From NCBI GenBank assembly GCA_028571685.1, contig CM053143.1:150716329-150780328 (forward strand): DNA of 64,000 bases, given 5' to 3'. A program made the translations under genes and the position numbers. A model generated the notes under the pieces. The model ran no database searches. It was not told the origin of the DNA and was given only the letters and a program-made list of their open reading frames with translations. Numbering within the stretch: position 1 is the stretch's first letter; the number at the start of each line of letters is the position of its first letter. Shown here in pieces: positions 32,401 through 44,103 of the stretch. Source of the stretch: Heterohyrax brucei (taxonomy: Eukaryota; Chordata; Mammalia; Hyracoidea; Procaviidae).

Positions 32401-34619
32401 GGTCTATTCTAGAGAATGTTCCATGTGTGTTACAAAAGAAAGCATACCCGGCTGATGTTGGGTCAAGTATTCAGTATGTGTCTATGAGATTAAGTTGGTT
32501 GATTATGTTCTTTAGATGCTCCATGTCTTTATGGAACTTCTTTCTGGATGTACCATCTTTCGCCAAAAGTGGTATGTTGAAGTGTTCTAATATTATTATG
32601 GAGCTGTCTATTTCTCTTTGCAATGCTCCTGAAGTTTGTTTTATTATTTTGGAATCCTGTCGCTGGGTACATAAGTATTGATGATGGTTATATTCTCCTG
32701 GTGTACTGATCCTTTAATCATTTGATGGTGTCCTTCCTTATGCTTTGTGGTGAATTTTGCCTTAAAGTCCATTTAATCAGGATTAATATTATCACTTTTC
32801 TTTTTTGATTAGTGTTGGCTTGACATATTTTTCCCCATTCTTCGAGTTTTAGTTTGTATTTTTTAGTCTAAGCTGTTCTTCCTGCAGGCAGCATATAGAT
32901 GGACCTTTTTTTTTCTTAACCTGTTATTTTCTGTTTCTTTGTTGTTGCACTTAGTTATTTACATTTAGTGTAATTATTCATGTGTGTGAGTTTAGCACTG
33001 TCATTTTGATGTTTTGTGTTATTGATTTTTTTGTTCCACTGAATTATCTGAAGTGAGTCATTTTTCTGTATGTTTTCTTTTTCTTTTTTCATCATTATTT
33101 ACTTTGTATTTGTTGAATCTCTATGCTTTTCTTCCTTTTTGTTTTGATGTGCAGATTTTTAGTTTCCTTTGTGGTTACCTTAAATTTACCTCTATTTTGC
33201 TAAGTTTAAATCAGTCTTTCATTTCTTGATATTGTCTTGACTTCCTCTCCATATTCAAGTTCTAGGACTACATTATTTAGTTCCTCTTTTTTTGTTTGAA
33301 TGCTGCCATCTTTTACATATTGACATCTTTGTTTCCCTATTTTCAGTATTTTAGCTTTGATTTATTTTGGGGACTTCCCTATCTGGGTTAATAGTTAGTT
33401 GTTCTGTCCTGGGTTCTAGTCTTGACTTGTTATCTGATGTTACTGATTTTCTAACTGGAGGACTTCTTTTAGTATGCATGACAATTTTTGTTTGGTTTTA
33501 CAGATATCCTCAATTTCTGTTTATCTGGAAATGCCTCAATTTCATCATTATATTTGATAGAAGTTTTCCTGGATATATAACTCTCGGCAATTATTTTTTT
33601 GCCTTCAAGGCTTTATATATGTCATACCATTGCTTTCTTGCCTACATGGTTTCTGCTGAGGAGTTACAGTTTAGACTTATTGATTCTTCCTTACATGAAA
33701 CTTTTCTTTTATCCCCAGTCACTCTTAAAATTGTTTTGACATCTTTGGTTTTGGTAAATTTAATTATAATATGCCTTGCTGGCTTACTTTCACAATCTGC
33801 CCAGTGTAGGAATGGATGAAATCCTCAGATAGGTATCTTCTTGTCCTTAATGATATCAGAGAACTTTTCTGCCAATAAATTTTTAACAATTTTCTCTGTA
33901 TTTTCTGTTATCTACCTCAGTTCTGTTCCGGTCACTCATAGGCTATTCCTCTTGATAAGTCTCACATAATTCCTAGAGTTTCTTTGTTTTTTAAAATTCT
34001 TTAGTTTTTCCTCAAATAAACTGATGTTAAGTGCTTTATCTCCAGACTCATTAATTCTGATTTTTATTGTCTTAATTCTACTCCTATAACTTTTTATTGA
34101 GATGTCTAATTTTAAAATTTTATTTTTAATCTTTTGGATTTATATTTGCTGTCTTGGTGAACTCTTGCAGCCTGCTAAATTTATCATTGTGTTCTTATAC
34201 AACCTTCTTAAAAATTCCTCTATCACTTTGTGTGTTTCTTGGCTTGGTCTGTATTTTGCCTGATCTCCTTTCTGATCTCTTGAAGAGCTCTATAAAGTTA
34301 CCTTTTGAATTCTACCTCCAGTAGCTGCAAGACCTACTCTTTCTCCAAGAAGTTTCTTGGTTCTTTGTTTTGGTTGTTTGTTGAAGTCATCACGGTTGGC
34401 CTCTTTATGAGATTTGATATTGACTGTACTCTCTAAGCCATCAATAAGCTGTTATATTTATTCTGTGTTTGCTTCCTGTACACTAGTTTCTTATTTTGAT
34501 ACACCTAAATAGGCTGGTTGTGCCAGCTAGTTTGATTACTGATGGCTTTGAAACTCTCATGTCCTGTCACCAGGTGGTTAGCACTGTTACCAGGTATGTG
34601 AGCCCAGGAGTCCATTTAT

Positions 34620-34850
34620 TTTTCTCATGTGGATTCAGTTAAGTGTCCAGGTCATTTTCACAATGTTAAGTCTTCCTATCCATGAGCAGGGTAGGTTTCT
34701 CCATTTATGTAAGTCTCTTAGTTTTCTGTAGTAAGTTTTGTAGTTCTCTTTGTGAAGGTCTGTCATGTCTCTGGTTAGATTAATTCCTAGCTACTTTACC
34801 TTCTTAGGGGCTATAATAAGTGGTATTGCTTGCTGATTTCTTCCTTAATC
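34620..34850 (-). mobile_element. Second antisense L1 ORF2 fragment
   Basis: 'aagtcttcctatccatgagcagggtaggtttctcc' and 'cttaggggctataataagtgg' repeat the same ORF2 interval already present at 30470-30830 ('aatcttcccatctgtgagcaagg', 'ctcaggggctactgaaaatgg'). This is therefore a separate insertion or a duplicated piece. Confidence 0.65.
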
Positions 34851-35397
34851 AATTTAAATTTAAAATAAAACAACAGTAACACAGAAAACATGAAAACTAG
34901 ATCTAACTAAAAAAGTTGATCAAGGAAGTATAAATATAATCTCAAAAACTAATGGGAAAACAAAATCTAGAAAGTGTTGGTCAATGATAGTCAACATTAT
35001 CTATATTATGCTGATCTGTCTTCTCCAACAATTTGTCCAACTGCTTAATTCAGTGATTCTATCCATGTCCACAATGGAAAAGCACTAACTTCAGTGCGGA
35101 GGCACATTACTTTGTGTTGAAGGGATCTAATCACAAACAGAGCATAAGCTTTCATTTGTTTATTTTTGGGTTGATTATTTAGTTAATAAAAGAGGAATTC
35201 CACAAATGTACAATTCTTACTTCTACCATAGTCATTAACTATTCTATCAGAGATACACGCATTTGTTTTCCTAGAAACACTGTTTCCAGCAAAGCAAATG
35301 AGGGCTCAGAAGGCACTGAATTTATAATCTAAACTTTAAATTTGAACCATCAAAGTCAGGAGAATAAAAATCTGAAAGGTGAAGTTACAATACTTAC

Positions 35398-35428
35398 ATT
35401 TCTCAGCTTTCTGCTATAATCAAGGCTC
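35398..35428 (-). CDS. LIMCH1: LIMCH1 micro-exon, 31 bp
   Basis: Only 31 bp, bounded by ttacag..ctag|GAGCCTTG and GAGAAAT|gtaagt on the minus strand. It enters in phase 2 (AA|G completes the Lys) and leaves in phase 0, encoding SLDYSRKLRN. This links the 107-bp and 111-bp exons exactly as in the CH domain of LIMCH1. Skipping it would shift the frame. It is too short to appear as an open reading frame; the call rests on the phase fit, the strong donor and the expected residues. Confidence 0.93.
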
Positions 35429-35639
35429 CTAGTTACAGGAAAAAGAAAAGAAAATATTATCAGAATCCCAGTTTCCTCACTGTGAACATATTTTAAACAT
35501 TTCTAAGATGCACATGAAACTAAAAAACATAAAACAACTGGGAGAATAAATTATCATTACTATTGGTCTGCGACCTGTGATTTCAGTTACTAAACAAAAT
35601 TACTTAGAAAACCAAACAGAGACAATGTGGGATTAAAGT

Positions 35640-35808
35640 TCAAACCTTGGTGACATAGCGATCAAGAGCTATGGTTGCTAACCCAAAGGTCAGCAGTTCA
35701 AGTCCACCAGGTGCTCCCTGGAAACTCGATGGGGCAGTTCTACTGTGTCCTACAGGTTCACTAGGAGCCAGCATCAACTCGATGGCAGTGGGTTTGGGTT
35801 TTTTTGTT
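35640..35808 (+). repeat. AfroSINE
   Basis: Sense: 'caaaccttggtgacatagcg' to 'gatggcagtgggtttgggttttttt'. It lies about 210 bp upstream (in transcript sense) of the 31-bp exon. Confidence 0.92.
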
Positions 35809-36349
35809 GTTGTTGTTCTCAGTGAAACAGTGAAAGCTCTGTAGAGTTTGGAGAGTGAAGAATCCTGCTTAAAACTAGGACTATTTATACTTGTATTCTT
35901 AATTCACTGCTGAAGTAAGATTCTGATTTAATTATAGTCCACTGACAAACTGGTATCTGACTGCATTTCCAAAATCTTCTGTATTCAAGTCCTTTCAACA
36001 AGATCTGAAACCTTCCTTAATTAGATAGAACCTGAAAATAAATGTACAAAAAAATAATACTTTCTCAAAACTTGTTCTTTTCTGTCATGGACAAATTTGT
36101 GCTGGGAATTAGACAACAGCTGACAAATGTGCATACGTGTATGTTCAATCAGACACACAAAAAAGTTAATTGACAGTGCCTTTTAAATTTTTCACAGTGA
36201 AACATAATACTTCTCTGAAATTATTCCAAGGTTTTTTAACATGTCAACCAATAATACTAAGAAAAATAGCCATTTTTTCCACAAAAATTACAGTGAGGGG
36301 GTGGATAGTGTATTAGTGTAGAAACCAATCAAGAATTCCTTCAAGTACT

Positions 36350-36850
36350 TGGCTATTGCTGGCTGCATTCAGTAGGTCCCTATTTGTGACAATCCCATGT
36401 GCTATGGAGGAAAACCCTGCCTCGTCCCGCACCATCCCTATGACAGGGTGAGGACTGAACAGCTGTGAGCCACAGGGGTCTCATCGGCCGATGTTCAGCA
36501 GCGGACCACCAGGTCTTTCTTCCTTGTTGCTCTTAGTCTGAAATCTCTGCTAAAACCTGTTCAGAGTTACAGCAACTTGCAAGCCACCCATCACAGAGGA
36601 GCTGTGACTGTACATGAGGTGGAAACCCTGGGGGCATAGTGACTAAGTGCTATCACTGTTAACCAAAAGGTGGGCAGTTCAAATCCTCTAGGTGCTCCTT
36701 AGAAACTCTGTGGGGAAGTTCAACGGTGCCTCACAGCACTGCTGTGAGTTTGTGAGTTGGAACTAACTCAACAGCAATGGATTCCCCCCCACAGGAGGTT
36801 CATCTGGCCAGAAATCAAACTTGGGTCTGCAGCATGGAAAGCCATTAAGA
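36350..36850 (-). repeat. tRNA-headed SINE split by an AfroSINE
   Basis: Antisense outer element: 'gttcagagttacagcaacttgcaagccacccatcac' continues after the inner SINE as 'agaaatcaaacttgggtctgcagcatggaaagcc', the promoter-like head. It resembles the elements at 50378-50690 and 60138-60480. Confidence 0.6.
36621..36786 (+). repeat. AfroSINE (nested)
   Basis: Sense: 'ggaaaccctgggggcatagtg' to 'actcaacagcaatggattc', inserted in the older SINE around it. Confidence 0.88.
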
Positions 36851-37929
36851 GAATGTTCTATTGTATCCCCTTTCTAGTAGAAGAAAAGGTATTTCAATAT
36901 CTATTTAGATATCTGCTATGATTTTTTTTTAGTTAAACCAATGAAAAACAGAGATGAAAACAAAACCTCACAACACAATTTACATGAAAAACCAAATAAG
37001 CATAAGGAACGTAATAGTTTTTCTGTACCGATAACAAAACTTTATGAACTAAAATAGTTGCCCACTTCTAAGAATCACACCTGGCACACAGTTGGAGCTC
37101 ACAGAATATTTGCTGAATGATTTCCACATAACAGTCATGAGAAAATACTTCCAAATTTTACAGAGACACACTCAGGAGCAACCCAGAGCCTCTGTGCTCT
37201 TTCACTCGGTTGCCTCAGCTCCCTGGATGCCACTCGCTGCACGTCCTCCTGGACTGTGCTTCCCGTTCCCATCACGGCCGTCTGGCCTCCATTACAGGTG
37301 AAGTTCACTAAATGACACAAGCCGTAATCATTTGCAGGTTTTCACTCTTTGTAGGGGGAGAGGGAAGGGCATGGGGTGGAGCTGGTTCCCAAATAAAGTA
37401 TCTGAAAAGTTATCTACAATGAAAGCTTAACTGAAGGTGACTTTTCAAATGCAATTTCAGAAAGACATCAAGATTGCCTCTGTAGGATCTACCCCTATGC
37501 CTTATTTCCTATAATATTCTTTGGTATCAATGGAATATTTTCTGTCTCTGCTGATATTCTGCTTACCTCTCAAGAGTGGGGACACAGGGAAATACAATAG
37601 TTGTACTTTAATCTACCATCGCTGTAAAATGTACGCATACCACAAATGTCCCCAGTACAGTCAGTCCCCAACATTACTTATGAAAAAGTTGTGCAATAGC
37701 CTATTTCGTGATTCAGTGACTCACTAAACCTAGAAATGAAAACTTTGTAAATACTGTGAATAAGTTAATGGCATAGTTTTCATATAAAAGTACAATCTAC
37801 AATGTTTGAGGGGACTGCCCCTCCTACCACACTCTTCCTGCTCACAACTCCTCAACCACACACCTTCTTTTCCTTTTAAGCAGCAAGTTTCTTCCTCTTC
37901 CCCAGCCTTCCTACCTACTCTTTCTCTGT

Positions 37930-38275
37930 TCTGCACATCCTGCAGATCTTCCCATGACTAGTTCCTGCTTCCTACGCGTGCCTGAGTCCTCAGCTCAAAG
38001 ATCACCTTTTCAGAGAGGACTTCCCTAGCCACCGTTGGCTAGACAACTGTCTTTCATGCTATTCTATATTCTTCTCAACCCTTCAGCATCTATTACTCCC
38101 TAAAATTATCTTCTTTATTTACTAATTTATTTACATCACATTTCTTCACACTGGAATGTGAATTTCACATGAGTGGGGGACATTGGCTGTGTCACTCTTT
38201 TTACTTTTAGAGGGACTAGAGAACATCTGATGCATAATAGCTGCTCAGTGAATAGTTGTTGAGTGAATGCAGGAA
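37930..38275 (+). repeat. L2-like fragment
   Basis: 'cagctcaaagatcaccttttcagagaggacttccctagcc' and the end 'gctcagtgaatagttgttgagtgaatg' are typical L2 3' text. Confidence 0.65.
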
Positions 38276-38557
38276 AAAGGATCACAATCTCAGGGGAAGA
38301 CAATGGAAAAGTATGGTCTACAGAAAGTAATAATGTTAGAGTACAGACAACTTCTAAAGGAAAGACAGCGGGGAGAACAAAAGCAAAAATAAAGACAGAT
38401 AAGGAAACAGGATACAGAGAGAAGGGAAGAAAAAGAGACAGAAAAGAAGAGAAAATAAAGAGAAAGGGCAGGGCAAGAGGATGAAGGCGCGCTAGTTAGC
38501 AAGTGACTACGTCTGTGTGTTATTAGCCCAAGTGACTTTTTCCATGATTCCTTTCCA

Positions 38558-38750
38558 TGCCTCTGTATTCTGTCCCAGGAGTTTTTTGGTCTCCAACGTG
38601 GCTTCCTCAATAGATACAGTCAACAACAGCATAATGGCCATTGATCCAGTTCAGAGAAACTGATCACTGACACAACTGAGGAAACAGCTACAGATGTAAC
38701 CGAAGAGATTTCGCCATCGTCTATGGCCATCTTTGCATAATGAACAGTCT
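38558..38750 (+). repeat. Unassigned repeat, copy 1
   Basis: Shares extended similarity with 39882-40078: 'gatacagtcaacaacagc', 'gaggaaacagctacagatgtaac', 'ctttgcataatgaacag'. Family unknown. Confidence 0.55.
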
Positions 38751-39739
38751 CTTTCTTTAGAAACTGGCTGTCCCATCTTCTCAGATACACACTGAGCAAA
38801 TGTCATCAAGAATCATTTCTCAGAGAACACAGTGCCGAATTCCATTTTGCAGACAAAGAGACGAAAGTCTACTGAGACAAAGGAACTTGATATGATTACA
38901 GACAGAAAATAATGATGATGATGATAATTATACACCCAGTTGGCAGTAGATGAGCAAAAGAAGTGACCTGGCTTCTGAATTTCTAAAGCCACCTCATTTC
39001 AGAATTTTCCTAGTTTAGTCACACACTGACTTAAAGTGGTCTTAATAATGTGAATGCACCCACTGACCCTGTCGGTGTGAACCTTCCTTGACCCTCCAAG
39101 CCATAGGTGTGTGCCCAGTTACCTATGAGGTTGCAAAGTTACTACTGTTTCTGGTTAGTCACAAACCAGGTGAAAAGATGAATGTGAGATGAAGGAGAAC
39201 GTAAAGCAATGTCCCCAAATGAACAATGACTTATAAAGGCTGGAATTAGGTGCAGTCATAAGCAGAGCATGTGACAACTAAGATAAGGCCATCTAGTTTA
39301 TGTTGGTCTCTGTATTCAAATATTCAGAAAACCTCATCTTTATCCTGACCTAAATTTTTTTTCAAGACAACTATTAAAGGATGGCACATTGACAGCAGAG
39401 AAGTGGTGTGACATAATCAGTGGTGACAGGTTCTGACCTACTCCTAGTCATGAATCACAAAATCCAATATAAACTGCAACGTTTATAATATTCAGTTTCA
39501 ATTCTCCCACTTTTTTATGGTTTAAATTAAGATTGGCAAATAGCATATAAAACGAAGAGCTCTCAATTTTGGCCTCTCTCCCTTATCTGTTCTTCCATGT
39601 TACAGTCACCCCAAAGGTAAACAAAAACAGGAGAGCAGCCAATTTAAAGATATATCTGTATAATGAAGTATAGTTCAAGGCACATTAAGGCATGTTATTT
39701 AACTAAAGAGAAAGATGTTTTACAGGAAATTATTATGGT

Positions 39740-39792
39740 CACTATAAGCTGGAAATGACTCTACAGCAATAGGTTTGGATTTTTGGTTTGGA
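39740..39792 (+). repeat. AfroSINE 3' end fragment
   Basis: Sense: 'cactataagctggaaatgactctacagcaataggtttgg'. Confidence 0.7.
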
Positions 39793-39881
39793 AAGTCCTT
39801 TAAACTACAATCAAGCTGTCTCTGCCCTTTCACAAGGACTCTTCTCTTTATTTCTCTATAGGAAAATACACTGCCTTTTCT

Positions 39882-40078
39882 TTTACTACAACATCCTGCC
39901 TCAAGAGTTCATTGGTCCAAAATGGGGCTCACTGAATGGATACAGTCAACAATGGCCAACCAGGCAATGACCCATCTTCAAAGAACTTTATCAGTGACAC
40001 ATATGAGAAAACAGTTACAAATGTGAATGAATAAGGGATTTCTCCACAACCTATTGCCTTCCTTGCATAATAAACAGA
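39882..40078 (+). repeat. Unassigned repeat, copy 2
   Basis: Second copy of the element at 38558-38750: 'gatacagtcaacaatggcc', 'gagaaaacagttacaaatgtg', 'ccttgcataataaacag'. Confidence 0.55.
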
Positions 40079-40473
40079 GTTCAGATTTATTTACCTAGTT
40101 TTCAGTCTTCCAAGAATCTATTTGAAAGCCACACTGGAGCTAATGAAAGGTTTTTGTCCACCACACACAGATTCTGTGCATATTTTTCTCTTTTCTCTCC
40201 ATTAAGCTCCACTTAGCAATTTTCTCCTCCTTCTTCAAATCCTAACTCTATAAGGACACTTTCTGCATTTCCAAAAATCAAGTTTGATTAGAATGAAAGC
40301 TTTGCATGGAGGAAAGGCCAATGTGTCTTGTTTTAAAATCCTGATTTTTACTTTCCTTTTTTTATTTTACTAGGCATGTCCAATTTTCTACCTCTTAGAC
40401 TGTACATCACCATCCAACTGCAACTCATTATCAAATAGGGGTTTCTCTTCAACCTAAATTGTGCGTTACTTAC

Positions 40474-40580
40474 TTGACTGCTACTCTGTTTGATGTATCC
40501 TGCAGGTCACTTGGGTCAAAGAGTTGAGATTCTTTAAGGCCAAGTTCTTTACAACCTCTCAAGAATAAGATGATATTGTC
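40474..40580 (-). CDS. LIMCH1: LIMCH1 exon, 107 bp (CH domain)
   Basis: The acceptor (cttctttccag|GACAATA, with a good pyrimidine tract) and donor (AGTCAA|gtaagt) define 35 codons plus two bases, phase 0 to phase 2. The peptide is [15 protein letters not shown].. followed by ..[18 protein letters not shown], then the split Lys. The N-x-x-x-FL-x-x-C-x-x-LG pattern is a signature of CH domains, near the middle of the fold. In LIMCH1 the preceding exon encodes the motif leading into this Asp; I did not find it in the window. The residue before VK is Ala where I recall Thr in the human protein. The exon is intact. Confidence 0.95.
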
Positions 40581-40685
40581 CTGGAAAGAAGAGAAAAAGA
40601 AGTCTACATTATCTCTATAAAGCAGCCCTTCCGTTTTGATACTGAAGCCAAGACAACCGTATGGGGTGAGTCCATGCTGTAACAC

Positions 40686-40738
40686 ACAGGGTCTCTATGA
40701 GTCAGAATCTACCTTACAACAATGGTCTTTCTTTTTTC
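40686..40738 (+). repeat. AfroSINE 3' end fragment
   Basis: Sense: 'gggtctctatgagtcagaatctaccttacaacaatgg', ending in a T-rich run. Confidence 0.7.
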
Positions 40739-41611
40739 CTGCTGGCTTGCTCCTTTAATACTCAAAATTGCTAAGTGGATGCCAATTATTATAGCAGCTA
40801 TAGTGAGCTCTAGTCAGCACTTGTTACATAATAAACTACTCTTTTGTAAAAAATGCCAGAGTAAACAGTTTACACTTCTAAATCCACAGCCATGCCAAAT
40901 TCATTTTTTTTCCTATTACCTTGACACACATACATAAAACTGCAAATCAAACATCACTAAAAAATCTAACTTAGCATCCTTTATTCTAGCCAATAAAAGC
41001 CAGGTGTTACCTACTGTATCAAAGTTCTTTGTTCATGTCTACTGACAGGTGTTGACAGGAAAGTAAGTTTTGCTACCCAAGTCTCATCTTTGCCAAGTTT
41101 TTCTTTTAACTGACCTTCTGAATACCTCCTGTATAAGTTGGTTTTGATTAATAATATTTCTTTGTAAATTATCAATTGAACTAAACACCAAAAAAAAAAA
41201 AAAAAACAGAAGAGGAAAAAAAAACTCTAGACTTAATCGGGAGGTGAAAAAAAGGGGCATGGGCTATCCTGGAATACAATGAAAAGACTCTCCTCGACGT
41301 GAAAATTTCTCTAACAGGTAAAAATTTACTTTGAACTGGCAGGCACAACTGAGCTAAGCAAGGTTCTGGTCTTCATCTGTTGCGAGTTACTAAGAATGAA
41401 CAAATGGCTCTAGGAGGGATTACAAGTCGTGGTTGGAATTCCAGGACTGGGCAATCTGTGCAGGCCACAGGGCAATGTTTTATTCTGCTCTACATAAGGC
41501 CACACTGAACTGGAGCCAGCCAGCACAAGGGCAGCTAACAACAAAAACCATTGATTACTAGTAGCATATGAATCAGCACATATTGATACAAAAATTGCGA
41601 CAGTAATGTTT

Positions 41612-41772
41612 GGAGCCCCAGTGGTGTGGTTTGTTAAGCACTTGGCTGTAAACCAAAAGACTGGCAGTTCAAATCTACCAGCTGCTCCTGAGAAACCCTA
41701 TGGAGCAGTTCTATTTTATCCAGTGGCATCATCACGAGTCGACTGCACAGCAACAGGATTGACTTTTGATTT
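41612..41772 (+). repeat. AfroSINE
   Basis: Sense: 'ggagccccagtggtgtggtttg' to 'cacagcaacaggattgac'. Confidence 0.85.
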
Positions 41773-41790
41773 GAGGTGAGGTTCTGATGG

Positions 41791-41956
41791 TCCCTAACTG
41801 GTGCTGCAGTGGTTAAGTGCTATGTCTGCTAACTGAAAGGCTGGCAGTTCAAATCTGCCAAGCACTCCTTGGAAAGTCATGGGGCAGTTTCTATTCTACC
41901 CTACAGGGTCACTATGAGTTGGAATCACCTGGACAGCAGTGGGTTTAGTTTTTGAA
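41791..41956 (+). repeat. AfroSINE
   Basis: Sense: 'ccctaactggtgctgcagtgg' to 'ggacagcagtgggtttag'. It is close behind another copy in the same orientation. Confidence 0.9.
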
Positions 41957-42072
41957 TAACAGAACAAGGTTTTATGAAAATTGGGAAAATATTTTGCCAA
42001 TATAAGAACACCCTACAGCTCACTACTGACTTTTTTTTTCCCCCCAAAGCCTTTTCTTTTTACTTTATTATT

Positions 42073-42120
42073 ATGAGTTGGAATCCATGACAATGGGTTT
42101 TTTATTTTTATTTTTATGTT
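42073..42120 (+). repeat. AfroSINE 3' end fragment
   Basis: Sense: 'atgagttggaatccatgacaatggg' plus a T-rich tail. Confidence 0.7.
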
Positions 42121-42221
42121 TTTTGGTTTATTCTTATGATAGTAGGTTAATGATCAGTAAAAGATTTCGATATTTGAAGACAGTTTTGTTAAGTTATGTG
42201 AGGTTTTCTAAAATACAAACT

Positions 42222-42412
42222 AAATATTTAGAGCTAACATCTATTGAGCATTTACCATGGGCTGATCTGTTCTCAGCATGTAGGTAGGTTATCTCTTTTA
42301 TTCTAAAAATACTCATACCAAGCAGACACAGTTATTGCCTCCATTTTACAGGTGAACTGTTGAGGCACAGAGAAGCTATGCATTGTACCCAATCACATGA
42401 CTACTAAGTCAG
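42222..42412 (-). repeat. MIR element
   Basis: Antisense MIR: 'tctattgagcatttaccatgg', 'cctccattttacaggtgaactgttgaggcacagagaagc'. Confidence 0.85.
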
Positions 42413-42463
42413 CCTCCCAGTTAAGTCGGCCTCCCAGTTAAGTCGGCCTCCCAGTTAAGTCAG
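42413..42463 (+). repeat. 17-bp minisatellite, three units
   Basis: Three head-to-tail copies of 'cctcccagttaagtcgg' directly after the MIR end. Confidence 0.95.
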
Positions 42464-43934
42464 CACAGGAGAAGGAAATGAGGTTTCTCTAGGTGTGAAC
42501 AATCCAAATCTGAAAAGCAGCAATTTATTTTTGCCATTTCTCCATGGTTTCAGGTACCTGTTTTATTCTGCCTTCCTAAAATTTCTAGTTCTTTTTTCTT
42601 TAACCTTTTCATTATGATTTTCTCTTCCTTCCTTCGTCTACCTCCTCCTATGTCTATCTCTTTTTCTGTCTCTTTCCCCCCCCACACGCACGCACACACA
42701 CACATATACAGCCACACTCCTTTTTGGCTACTGGGCTATGAGAGTCACATAGGCTTTGCTGTCTGTAGTCCAGAGGATTTCATCTTCAAAAAGAGTGTAC
42801 CCCTCACTTTTAATTCTGTATTTTGGGAGCAGTAAATAAAGCCTCCCACTGCTTCAAAAGGCAAATGCGCACCGAAGACAGTCACTAGTGCAGGTACATC
42901 TTTTCTAGGCACCAAATGTATCTTTCTGATTGGACTGTAAGATTCCAAAGGCTTTTGTCCAGTAAAAGTTAGATTCTAGAGCTCTCTAGGAATCAATGGG
43001 GACCACCATGAAGGAGCAGATCTGGGATCACCATTTGTCCCATGAGAGATGCGGACTGTTGGAACCCAGCTTCACAAACAACGCAAAGAGGTCCTCTTTG
43101 TATGTGCACTCCTGATGCACACATACATCTGTGACTGCCATGCTGTATTCACCACACAGACTGCAAACACAAAAGCACTGTGCTGCCAGCCAGTCTGAAA
43201 AATCTGAACTGGAAGATTTAAATGACTGCAGGTCTCCTTCCAGCTTCTTGCTGTAACCTAATGATGCTGGAAGGGAGCCAGATCCTCACCAAGAGGAAAG
43301 CCAGAAGGAAGAGCCACCCAGCCAAGAGCTAATGAGGGCAGCGACCGGAGCAAGCGGGAAGGACTGTGCCTTTAATTACATAAACTGCATCCTGTAAATT
43401 CCCATCTGTCTCGTTCTTCACTCTGAGGTTTTTCCACATTTATAATTCCAAGCAAATCCCAAATCTTAGTCTTTCAACTTCAGAAGTCAAGCAGTGCAAC
43501 AGTGTCTCAGTCCCAGGGGGGAAGCAGGAGATGCTGGTTTACTATAATGACTATTATAGTCAGCCCTTATGTGGTAATACAAACCCATTAAGACTTAGTT
43601 ATGCTTGGGGAAAAACAAGTTTTTAAAGAATTCTCAAAATAAAAAAAATATGATGACCAAATACAATGTATGAATTGTGAGTTGCTTCCATCTCAGAAAA
43701 GGAAAAATACAAAAGCTATAAAAGTAGAATTTAAATACACGCTGTATATTGAACATATTGGTGGCTGACAGTTAATTTTTACAGACCTGATGACAACACT
43801 GAAGCTATGTAAGAGATCTTTTTTATTTTTAATGGCAGATACGAATTATTTAGGTGTGAGCTAACATAATGCCTGTATCTTAATTTCAAATGGTTAGGAA
43901 GAAAAATGTGCATATGTGTATATGTGACCGTGAG

Positions 43935-43968
43935 TGTGAGTGTGTGCGTGTGTGTGTGTGTGTGCGTG
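43935..43968 (+). repeat. (TG)n simple repeat
   Basis: A TG-rich run with GC interruptions, extending in weaker form to 44000. Open frames across it are low-complexity artefacts. Confidence 0.9.
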
Positions 43969-44103
43969 CGTGTACTCATGTGTGTGCATGTGTACATGAG
44001 TGCGTCTGTCTGTCTTTGGAGAGACAGAATGCATTTCTATGTCTCCCTGTCTTTGGAGACAGAGAGAGATAAAGCAAGTATGGCAAATGATTAGTGAACT
44101 TAG

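Larger units (their letters stand above)
28028..34610 (-). mobile_element. LINE-1, antisense, heavily decayed
   Basis: Read on the minus strand, the order is 5' to 3' from about 34600 down to 28030. ORF2 remnants include a segment near 31534-31791 ([19 protein letters not shown]) and an RT segment at 30666-30974 with SVGFLCTK. The C-terminal part at 29149-29361 contains KRWKQHRYPSVDEWI. The 3' UTR occupies about 28030-28970. The part above 33000 has no frame and is weaker. Stops are frequent; no protein can be made. L1 in antisense to the gene is the usual tolerated orientation in introns. Confidence 0.75.
27644..35397 (-). other. LIMCH1 intron (7.8 kb)
   Basis: Almost entirely antisense L1 sequence (28.0-34.85 kb) with two AfroSINEs. 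27650-28020 and 34870-35390 hold nothing I can name. Confidence 0.8.
35429..40473 (-). other. LIMCH1 intron (5.0 kb)
   Basis: Contains two AfroSINEs, a tRNA-headed SINE, an L2-like stretch and a pair of related unknown repeats. 36860-37900 and 38760-39730 otherwise show nothing recognisable. Confidence 0.8.

Noticed and set aside
33367-33819. 150-codon plus-strand open frame
   Set aside because: Lies in antisense L1 sequence, with hydrophobic T-rich composition; a shadow frame.
38263-38484. Lys/Arg-rich 73-codon frame
   Set aside because: Produced by a purine-rich low-complexity stretch.
2094-40580. LMO7 as the identity of the exons
   Set aside because: LMO7 has the same domain layout, but the CH-domain and linker residues ([30 protein letters not shown]) are those I recall for LIMCH1.
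43020-43470. Possible conserved intronic enhancer
   Set aside because: Repeat-free and of mixed composition, but nothing in the sequence alone supports regulatory function.
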